Positions 42,583 to 49,292 of a DNA stretch of 64,000 bases are shown piece by piece. Positions within the stretch are counted from its first letter, which is position 1. Each line of letters opens with the position of its first letter. This stretch comes from Paenibacillus sp. UNC451MF. GTDB taxonomy: Bacteria; Bacillota; Bacilli; Paenibacillales; NBRC-103111. Location: NCBI RefSeq assembly GCF_000686845.1, contig NZ_JMLS01000009.1:124001-188000 (forward strand). Reading direction: 5' to 3'. A model generated the notes under the pieces. That model was not told the origin of the DNA. It saw only the letters and a program-made list of their open reading frames with translations, and made no database searches. Made by a program: the position numbers and the translations under genes.

Positions 42583-43956
42583 TTAAAAAGGATTCGTCCT
42601 CACCGGAAGCGTATTTTCCGTTTGCATCAATCTGTGAAGCAGCTTCCATAAAAGCTCTGCGCGGACTTCTTTGTACTTCGGTTCATTCCATACGTTCGTC
42701 GATTGCAGTGGGTCCTGTTGCAAATCAAACAGTTCTCCATCCTCCCGATCGCTCCACACGGTCAGGCGATAGTCACGGCTGCGCAGCGTCTTTTCGAATA
42801 CCTCGGCCGTATTGATACGGGACACCTCGAAGTTATTCTCGATTAAGGCAAAAGGAATCCTGCCCGGGTCGCCCTCTCCCTTAAGCAAAGGCAGCAAGCT
42901 TCTTGCTTGCATAGAGTGAGGCTTCATACTGCCAGTCAAATCGCAAATCGTCGGTGCCAGATCGAACAATTGGACGACATCCTCAATTACACGGGACGAA
43001 GGAGGCTGCTTCTTCATCTCTGGCGTTCTTACGATCATTGGAATACGAATGCTCTCATCCTCGGACCTGCCCTTGCCCCAACGGCCATAATCGCCGAGAA
43101 ATTCGCCGTGATCGCTGGAAAATAACACGGCGGTCCGATCCGCCAATCCCGATTCGTCCAAGTGTCGAAGTATCTCCCCTACACAATCATCCACATGCGA
43201 GACCAGCGTGTAATACGCCGCCTTTTTCTGGCGAATGGCTTCTTCATTATCCGACGTGATCTCGCAGTTTCTTGGCAAAGACATTGCTTTAGGGTCATAA
43301 CGGTCGGCCAAATCGGTCGGAACGATAAAGGGAGAATGCGGATCGAAAAAGCTCGACCACAGAAGAAAGGGAGCCCCGCCGTAACGCTCCAAAAATTCAA
43401 TGGATGCCGTACTGACCCACTTGCTGTGCGAAGCGCTCGCTGGGAAGTCTCCTCTGGCCGACAGATGATCCGTATGGCTCCTGACACGGACAGCACCTGG
43501 TTCAAGTCGAATGGCATCCGCATATTCCGGATGATTGCGCTCTACCCATTGTGTGTACGGATCCCTGTAAGTTCCTCGTTCATCTGTAACCTGGAGTGTA
43601 CGGTATCCGTAGCTCGGATGCGGCGCCGTATGATCGCGATACGTATGGTTTTGCACATGTAGCTTACCGATGTGAGCCGTATGATAGCCTCGCTGGCTGA
43701 GGATGTGCGGGAAAGTCACCTCCTCAACGGATAATCGCACGCCTCCGCCGCGAACTCTATGCGCATGAGGAAAACGTCCTGTGAGCAGCGACGACCTCGC
43801 CGGCATGCACGCCGGAGCATTCGTAAAAGCATGGGCGAATCGAACTCCTTCCTCAGCCAGTCTATCGATATGAGGCGTATGGATTTCTTTGTTGCCTGCA
43901 CATGAGAGCGCGTCCCAGCGCAGCTGATCTACCGTAATAATGAGGATGTTCATCAT
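42583..43956 (-). CDS. Formylglycine-type sulfatase / phosphodiesterase family enzyme
   Basis: Alkaline phosphatase superfamily protein of 457 aa with the CXPXR motif as CMPAR (Cys50-Arg54), in which the Cys is converted to formylglycine. ITVDQLRWD at the N-terminus (Asp10) and SSDHGEFLGDYGRWGKG supply metal ligands. Sulfatases and phosphonate monoester hydrolases/phosphodiesterases share these motifs, so the leaving group may be sulfate or an organic phosphate. No signal peptide, so cytoplasmic. GGAGG precedes the ATG. No formylglycine-generating enzyme is in the window. It leads the operon with PTP-like copy 2 under the tandem-operator promoter. Confidence 0.8.
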   Translation of the reverse strand: MMNILIITVDQLRWDALSCAGNKEIHTPHIDRLAEEGVRFAHAFTNAPACMPARSSLLTGRFPHAHRVRGGGVRLSVEEVTFPHILSQRGYHTAHIGKLHVQNHTYRDHTAPHPSYGYRTLQVTDERGTYRDPYTQWVERNHPEYADAIRLEPGAVRVRSHTDHLSARGDFPASASHSKWVSTASIEFLERYGGAPFLLWSSFFDPHSPFIVPTDLADRYDPKAMSLPRNCEITSDNEEAIRQKKAAYYTLVSHVDDCVGEILRHLDESGLADRTAVLFSSDHGEFLGDYGRWGKGRSEDESIRIPMIVRTPEMKKQPPSSRVIEDVVQLFDLAPTICDLTGSMKPHSMQARSLLPLLKGEGDPGRIPFALIENNFEVSRINTAEVFEKTLRSRDYRLTVWSDREDGELFDLQQDPLQSTNVWNEPKYKEVRAELLWKLLHRLMQTENTLPVRTNPF

Positions 43957-43996
43957 TCTATCCCCCCTCCTTGTGAGCGTTGATATTAAGAAAAGA

Positions 43997-44010
43997 GAAA
44001 GCGCTTAACC
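43997..44010. promoter_or_regulatory. cre-like site in the sulfatase leader
   Basis: GAAAGCGCTTAACC, about 40 bases before the sulfatase ATG and ~90 bases after its -10 element. A CcpA roadblock position is possible. Confidence 0.4.
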
Positions 44011-44071
44011 TAATCTGTAAAAATAATCTCCCAATCCGTTTAATCAGGAGAACTGTGAATAAGCATGATAA

Positions 44072-44129
44072 TTGGTAACGTTACCGGAAACGTTACCAAA
44101 ATTGTAAAATAAACCTTGGCATCTGTCAA
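44072..44129 (-). promoter_or_regulatory. Sulfatase operon promoter with tandem LacI-type operator
   Basis: On the minus strand: -35 TTGACA (44129-44124), 17-base spacer and -10 TACAAT (44106-44101). Two abutting palindromes, GGTAACGTTACC (44074-44085) and GGAAACGTTACC (44086-44097), overlap the start point. The same unit precedes lacI. Confidence 0.85.
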
Positions 44130-44207
44130 TGATAAAATGAAATCGCTTTATTTTTGTAACACACAGCCCAGTTCCTACATATGATAAATACTGGGAGGTG
44201 CTTTATT

Positions 44208-44534
44208 ATGAAAGTAAGAAGCGTCTTGATCGCACTCTTCGGACTTTGGTTAATGGCTGCTCCTTGGTATTTTGGTTACACGCAAGAAACCACAGCTATG
44301 TGGGCAAGCATCCTGGTCGGATTGATTCAAATCATGGCTGCCCTCTGGTCCATGTTTAGACCGGTTGGCGACTCACTTCCTAATCTCATCACTCTTATTA
44401 CAGGCTTGTTCATGGCCATCACACCGTTCATCCAACCGATCAACGATCATAAACAATTATGGATCGGTGCGGCCTTAGGTGTCTTGACGATATTGCTCAG
44501 CTTCACCAACTTGGGAACGAGAAGGAAAGGCTAG
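44208..44534 (+). CDS. SPW repeat family membrane protein
   Basis: A 108-aa membrane protein with four hydrophobic helices and the LWLMAAPWYFGY motif of the SPW repeat family; the second repeat is degenerate (LFMAITPFIQPI). The family function is unknown. GGGAGG lies nine bases before the ATG at 44208; the upstream part of the frame (from 44181) contains this site. It is divergent from the sulfatase operon and followed ~100 bases later by a small orphan gene on the same strand. Confidence 0.75.
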   Translation: MKVRSVLIALFGLWLMAAPWYFGYTQETTAMWASILVGLIQIMAALWSMFRPVGDSLPNLITLITGLFMAITPFIQPINDHKQLWIGAALGVLTILLSFTNLGTRRKG

Positions 44535-44632
44535 TTTTTCTAAAAAGAAAACTTTTAACCCCAGAGCAAATGATGCATAGTATCGTCCAAACTGTAAATA
44601 CTTTACATAAGTCATTTTGCCGAGGTGGAACC

Positions 44633-44797
44633 ATGATCCGTAATTTCCTTACGATTCTCAAAGACTACTTCCTCCCCAATCAACTGGATAATCCGTTTCA
44701 TTATTACGATGAATACGGACATTACTCCTATTCCAAAATAGCTGAACTAGATTATGAGCCAATCAACGACGATCCCGATTACAAAAAGTTTCAATAA
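44633..44797 (+). CDS. Small acidic Tyr-rich orphan protein
   Basis: A 54-aa open frame from ATG 44633 preceded by GAGGTGG. The peptide is rich in Tyr and Asp (FHYYDEYGHYSYSKIAELDYEP, with NDDPDY near the end) after an amphipathic start. I do not recognise it. A longer in-frame extension to 44459 overlaps the SPW gene and has no ribosome binding site. A terminator follows 35 bases after the stop, which supports expression. Confidence 0.55.
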   Translation: MIRNFLTILKDYFLPNQLDNPFHYYDEYGHYSYSKIAELDYEPINDDPDYKKFQ

Positions 44798-44831
44798 GGA
44801 CATCATGTTCATTAGCTTGCTTGAAGACAGC

Positions 44832-44873
44832 AAACGGCCCTCTCCCGCTTAAGGGAAAGGACCGTTCTTTGTT
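44832..44873. terminator. Terminator between convergent genes
   Basis: AACGGCCCTCTCCC (44833-44846) pairs with GGGAAAGGACCGTT (44853-44866) with mismatches, followed by CTTTGTT. It can serve the plus-strand small gene and, more weakly, the lactonase gene. Confidence 0.65.
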
Positions 44874-44878
44874 GTCTC

Positions 44879-45955
44879 TTATGAAGGCAGCTTGTAAAAT
44901 CGAACGCAAGTCGGTTGAGGAATCGTGATCACCTGTCCGGTTGGTGTCAGCTTGCCGCTGTCCTGATCGACCGTGAAGACGTGAACCGAATCGGAATCTT
45001 TGTTAGCCGCCAGCAATGAGCGACCACTTGGCGTAAGGCTGAAATGGCGAGGATGCTCACCGCCCGTGGAAATATGCTGAACCAAGCTAAGCTTGCCGCT
45101 GCTTTTATCGATAGCAAACACGACAATACTGTCATGTCCACGGTTAGAACCGTATAAGAATGAGCCGCAGGAAGAAATCTGCACTTCGGCTGTGCTGCTT
45201 GTTCCGCTAAAATCTGCCGGCAAAGCAGATATTGTTTGAATTTCTTGCAATTTCCCGGCTTGCCCGTCGTAAGCAAATACCGTTAACGTAGAATTCAATT
45301 CGTTAATTACATACGCATAGGCTAAGGACGGGTGGAATGCAAAATGCCTCGGCCCAGAGCCCGGAGCCAGCTTAACATCATCATGAGAAACGAATTTTCC
45401 TTCCTCACGATTTAGACGGTACACCTTGATTGTATCCATTCCCAGATCCGGAACCATAACGAACTGATCCGTTGGATCGGTATAGATGGAATGAGGGTGT
45501 GCGCTATCCTGACGCTTTGCCACTACGCTCGATCCTTCATGCCGAACCTTGTCCGATAATGGACCAATCTCACCATTGGGCTGAATAGGGAACAGATTGA
45601 TCGTACCCTCGGAATAACTTACAGTCATAGCGAACTGCTCCGCATGATCGAGATTAATATGTGTAGCCGATTTGTCCGAGCTAGGCTGCTGTCCTGCCAA
45701 GGACAAGGCGCCAGATTGCGGATCGATCCGGTACGTGAGTACTGCCCCGCTATCCTGCCCCTCATCAGCCTGGGTGTAGGAATACAAAAGCCCTTTGGAC
45801 TGGCTAACGGTCATAAAGGTAGGGTTTATCAGGCCCGATACAGTATCTACACTAGAAAGCTCTCCAGTCTGCTCATCCAGAACATAGGTGTAAATCCCTG
45901 GCGATTGTTTATCTGCGTAAGAGCCGAAATAGGTAATCCATTTGGAATTGTCCAT
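44879..45955 (-). CDS. Lactonase family protein (6-phosphogluconolactonase-like)
   Basis: Seven-bladed beta-propeller lactonase (YkgB/Pgl type), 358 aa, with repeated blade motifs (TGELSSVDTV, SGALSLAGQQ, SGKLSLVQHI, SGKLTPTGQV), HPHSIYTDPTDQFVMVPDLGMDTIKVYR and GSGPRHFAFHP. It hydrolyses sugar lactones, in the known case 6-phosphogluconolactone. The ATG at 45955 follows AGGAG; the longer frame to 46003 is unlikely. Cytoplasmic, a single gene. Confidence 0.85.
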   Translation of the reverse strand: MDNSKWITYFGSYADKQSPGIYTYVLDEQTGELSSVDTVSGLINPTFMTVSQSKGLLYSYTQADEGQDSGAVLTYRIDPQSGALSLAGQQPSSDKSATHINLDHAEQFAMTVSYSEGTINLFPIQPNGEIGPLSDKVRHEGSSVVAKRQDSAHPHSIYTDPTDQFVMVPDLGMDTIKVYRLNREEGKFVSHDDVKLAPGSGPRHFAFHPSLAYAYVINELNSTLTVFAYDGQAGKLQEIQTISALPADFSGTSSTAEVQISSCGSFLYGSNRGHDSIVVFAIDKSSGKLSLVQHISTGGEHPRHFSLTPSGRSLLAANKDSDSVHVFTVDQDSGKLTPTGQVITIPQPTCVRFYKLPS

Positions 45956-46030
45956 GCAAGCATCTCCTAATCTTTTGGCGGTTTCAAAGCTTATTTTACC
46001 CAATCATACCTAACATTGCCATGCTTGGCG

Positions 46031-46831
46031 TTATACCAAGGATACTTGAGCCCCTCCGGCGATTTCTACGATGTCGCCGTCCACGCTGATCCATACGGAC
46101 TTCGCTGACGGGTTATATACAAAATCGCAAGAAGCTGAGAATTGAAGCTGGCGGAACGCTTTGAAATAATCAACGATCTCAATATTCGTAGCGTACCAGA
46201 TATCGTCTTTATTGCTGATATATTGGCAGAAGTTCTCAATTAAATCCCAGTTGTTATCCGTGTCGAACTCGTAGCTGTGCCCCCACACATACATCATGTA
46301 TAGGTACTGCTTTTTATGTAATTCTACGAAAGATTCGGCCAGAGCCATTAGATTTCTCTTATGATGGCATGTTGGCTTCCACTGCATCCAATCATCCGGG
46401 AGCCCGAAGCCTCCGGTCGCTTCCACTACTCTTGCATATTCGATGCCTAGGTGAGGCAGCGTTTCTTTAATCTGACGGTTGAACGAACCGTTAGGGTAGG
46501 ACAGTCCGCGAACCGTATAGCCTACAATACTCTCCAACGCTTTACGATCCTCTAGTACCTCTTCGAGAAGCTGCTCTCTCGGAGACCTTACAATCGTCGG
46601 ATGTGTGACGGTATGGGTGGACACCTCTTGTCCTTTATACAACTCAGCGGCCTCTTCCTTCGTAATCCTATCGCCGGTTCCCATCAGACCGGAGTTAATA
46701 TGAAAGGCTCCTTTAATCCCATAATCATTGAATATTTTGACGAGTCTGCGATCCGCTGCTCTTCCATCATCATAGCTCATTGTCAGCACTTTAAATTTAC
46801 CTTGCGGATAGGTCATTAAGATTTTAGGCAT
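46031..46831 (-). CDS. Polysaccharide deacetylase family protein
   Basis: Carbohydrate esterase 4 (NodB homology) fold, 266 aa: motif 1 is MSYDDG (the usual S/TFDDG), motif 2 is STHTVTHP, and the later motifs LSYPNGSF and MMYVWGHSYEF are present. Enzymes of this type remove N- or O-acetyl groups from glycans. There is no signal peptide or membrane anchor, so it may work on imported sugars. The C-terminal ~50 residues form a small beta extension. AGGAGG precedes the ATG. A stand-alone gene. Confidence 0.8.
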   Translation of the reverse strand: MPKILMTYPQGKFKVLTMSYDDGRAADRRLVKIFNDYGIKGAFHINSGLMGTGDRITKEEAAELYKGQEVSTHTVTHPTIVRSPREQLLEEVLEDRKALESIVGYTVRGLSYPNGSFNRQIKETLPHLGIEYARVVEATGGFGLPDDWMQWKPTCHHKRNLMALAESFVELHKKQYLYMMYVWGHSYEFDTDNNWDLIENFCQYISNKDDIWYATNIEIVDYFKAFRQLQFSASCDFVYNPSAKSVWISVDGDIVEIAGGAQVSLV

Positions 46832-46963
46832 TGCAGAAACCGCCTCCTGAGGGATGTAATATTTACATTGATTCTATGACTCTAGTTTATCACCGATAGC
46901 ATTTCGTGGAAATGCTTTAATATGATCATAAGTACAGTTAACACCACTTGATTGTCATAAGGG

Positions 46964-47497
46964 TTATTCCCCGCTTACCAACCAATTTACGGCTTCTAAC
47001 AAATCCTTTGCAACAAAATCCGGTGGCGCTTGATCATACCACTTGTATCGATGAGAATCCATAGAAGCACTGCCCCAGCCGGTCATGACGAGTACTTTCA
47101 CAGCTCCTACGGCTGTTGCGGCTAACATGTCCGTCGATCCCACATCGCCAATTACCGCACAACGGGTTAGATCAAGCCCATGCTCATTTGCCGCTTGAAG
47201 CAGCATCCCTGGTCGTGGTTTATGGCACTCGCACCCCTCATCCGATTCATGTGGACAAATGTAAGAAGCATCAAAGCCATAGGAAGCAAATTGCTCAATA
47301 AAATCTTGTTCGGATGCAAGGCCTTTCGCGATGTTATGTTGATTAGTAAGAGCGAAAACTTTAATCCCATGGTCTTTTAATAGTTTCAACGCTTCCAATG
47401 AATAAGGGAACAGCTCAAAGTCACGAGGATGAATGAAACGCCCCGTCCCACCTATCGTTCCGTCACGATCGATAAAGACTGCTTGAATATTTTGCAT
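46964..47497 (-). CDS. HAD-IIIA phosphatase, GmhB-like
   Basis: HAD hydrolase of 177 aa close to D-glycero-D-manno-heptose-1,7-bisphosphate phosphatase. Nucleophile Asp10 and acid/base Asp12 are in FIDRDGT, ALTNQ is the Thr motif, and GDVGSTDM is motif IV. A structural zinc loop is formed by Cys81, His83, Cys89 and Cys91 (CPHESDEGCECHKPRPG). GmhB-type enzymes also occur outside heptose synthesis, so the substrate is uncertain here. GAGGAG precedes the ATG. A single gene. Confidence 0.85.
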   Translation of the reverse strand: MQNIQAVFIDRDGTIGGTGRFIHPRDFELFPYSLEALKLLKDHGIKVFALTNQHNIAKGLASEQDFIEQFASYGFDASYICPHESDEGCECHKPRPGMLLQAANEHGLDLTRCAVIGDVGSTDMLAATAVGAVKVLVMTGWGSASMDSHRYKWYDQAPPDFVAKDLLEAVNWLVSGE

Positions 47498-47612
47498 AAA
47501 CTCTCCTCAAAATCCGTAATGTTCTGACCTTTACCCAAAATGCCCGTGTATATGAATTATACATTTTATTGTAAATCTCCTTTAAAATAACACTTTCTAC
47601 ATTTACAGAAAT

Positions 47613-47657
47613 ACAAAGAGAGCTATCCAAAAGTCTAAAGCCGACTTTTGAATAGCC
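47613..47657 (-). terminator. Terminator after the collagen-like gene
   Basis: GCTATCCAAAAGTC (47622-47635) pairs with GACTTTTGAATAGC (47643-47656) with one mismatch. The T-run is weak (CTCTCTTTG). Confidence 0.55.
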
Positions 47658-47687
47658 CATGCCTATGATTCGATTCATTTACCAGCT

Positions 47688-49262
47688 TTATTTAATAAAT
47701 AAATTCTCTGGAGTAGGCACTACGGTTGTAATGGAATAGCCAGCCTGTCCGGGTTGGCTAGCAACTACGGGAGTAAAAATGCCTCCTCCACCATTGCCGC
47801 CAGTTCCTCCGCTAGCTCCTCCTCCATTTCCAAATCCTACGTAGGAGGATGCTCCAGCATTAGCACCTCCTGCCCCTCCATTTACCTGCAGACTTCCTGT
47901 AACGGTTGGAGCTGTGGATGAAATGAGATGGATAATGCCACCTCCTCCTCCACCGCCGCCACCTTCGCCGTCTCCTCCATTACCATCCCAGCCAGCTGAG
48001 CCGTTGCCGCCATTTGCCATGATAGTTCCACCAATATTTATACCTGCTTTGCCACCAATGACAACAACGCCTCCTCCTCCACCGCCAGTTCCATTAATCC
48101 CTAAACTTGCCGTTTGCGGGTTGATACCATTGCTGCCATTCGCGTTAATTATCGCACTGGAACTCACATTAACGTTACCTTTTGCTATTAACACAAGAGC
48201 TCCTCCGCCTTCGCCGCCCGATCCGTCAGCATCTCTGCTTCCAGCTCCTCCTGCGGCAGCTCCAGGCAGAGTAACTTGGGCCGCTTGCAAATAAGAAAGA
48301 CCTACCCCACCGTTCAACGGTCCCGCCTCAGCCAAGGAAATGCCAGGATTCGGATTACCGTTACCGCTATCCCGGGCGCCTTTTTCAACCGTAATGGTTC
48401 CGTTAATCGTAATATCCCCTGTAGCGCGAATAATCGTTCCGCTCGGTACTTTGAGATTGCCTGAAATCGTAAGATTGGTATATTGAAGATTCGTAGCAGT
48501 ACCGACCACGGTTAAATCCAATGTTGTTGTAACCGTCAATGCTCCTGCCGATCCGTCGCCGTACAAGCTGACCGCGTCTCCCGAACCAGCTGGTCCCTGC
48601 GGGCCTGTAGCACCTGTCGAGCCCGCTGGACCAGCTGGACCTGTGGCACCAGCGGGACCCGTGGCACCTGTAGGACCAATTGGGCCAGCAACTCCTTGAT
48701 CTCCCTTATCTCCCTTTGGACCTTCCGGGCCTACAGCTCCTGCTGGACCCGCAACGCCAGTATCCCCTTGATCACCTTTATCTCCCTTGGGGCCTTGCGG
48801 ACCTACTGCACCTGCTGGTCCCGCAACTCCAGTATCTCCTTGATCTCCCTTATCCCCCTTCGGGCCTTCCGGGCCTACGGCTCCTGCTGGTCCAGCGGCT
48901 CCTGTATCCCCTTGGTCACCCTTATCTCCCTTCGGACCTTGCGGGCCTACGGCTCCCGCTGAACCTACGGCTCCGGCATCACCTTGATCGCCTTTATCTC
49001 CCTTCGCTCCTTGTGGGCCTGTATCCCCTTTTTGTCCTTGTGGACCTGCCGGCCCTTGATCTCCCTGGAGCTTTAATGTATACATCTTTTCACTGGGCTC
49101 GCAGCTAGCTCCTGGTGCTAAAAAGTTCATTTGTCCGCTAGTGCTTACGCAGACGTTAATAGAATCCAGCAGTGTAGTTGCCGCTTGTGCCGTATTACCT
49201 TGATATGCGAATGTGAGAGACGCGATAGCCGCAGCCATGCTCCATTTACTGATTTTCTTCAT
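47688..49262 (-). CDS. Secreted collagen-like protein with Gly-rich C-terminal domain
   Basis: Signal peptide (residues ~1-28, cleaved near AQAA), then a short N-terminal domain with two Cys ([16 protein letters not shown]). An uninterrupted Gly-X-Y collagen region of ~150 residues follows, built largely from a 24-residue unit ([21 protein letters not shown] type). The C-terminal ~300 residues begin with [14 protein letters not shown] and contain repeated beta-strand/Gly-rich loops, with up to nine Gly in a row and motifs like [26 protein letters not shown] and GGGIIHLIS, suggesting a repetitive beta-helix. The start is ATG 49262 after AGAGGGA. It lies 30 bases after the SLH-protein gene, so the two are probably one cell-surface operon. 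Confidence 0.85.
   Translation of the reverse strand: MKKISKWSMAAAIASLTFAYQGNTAQAATTLLDSINVCVSTSGQMNFLAPGASCEPSEKMYTLKLQGDQGPAGPQGQKGDTGPQGAKGDKGDQGDAGAVGSAGAVGPQGPKGDKGDQGDTGAAGPAGAVGPEGPKGDKGDQGDTGVAGPAGAVGPQGPKGDKGDQGDTGVAGPAGAVGPEGPKGDKGDQGVAGPIGPTGATGPAGATGPAGPAGSTGATGPQGPAGSGDAVSLYGDGSAGALTVTTTLDLTVVGTATNLQYTNLTISGNLKVPSGTIIRATGDITINGTITVEKGARDSGNGNPNPGISLAEAGPLNGGVGLSYLQAAQVTLPGAAAGGAGSRDADGSGGEGGGALVLIAKGNVNVSSSAIINANGSNGINPQTASLGINGTGGGGGGVVVIGGKAGINIGGTIMANGGNGSAGWDGNGGDGEGGGGGGGGGIIHLISSTAPTVTGSLQVNGGAGGANAGASSYVGFGNGGGASGGTGGNGGGGIFTPVVASQPGQAGYSITTVVPTPENLFIK
48620..49060 (-). repeat. Collagen Gly-X-Y coding repeats
   Basis: Tandem triplets of GXY codons, with a higher-order 72-bp unit encoding [13 protein letters not shown] followed by AGPAGAVG repeated about five times. 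The same bases give Pro/Leu-rich false open frames on the plus strand. Confidence 0.8.
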
Positions 49263-49292
49263 TGCCAATCCCTCTCCCCAAATAAATTCTTA

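Noticed and set aside
47914-49108. Plus-strand Pro/Leu-rich open frames
   Set aside because: Antisense of the Gly-rich and collagen repeats; no ribosome binding sites and extreme composition explained by the minus-strand gene.
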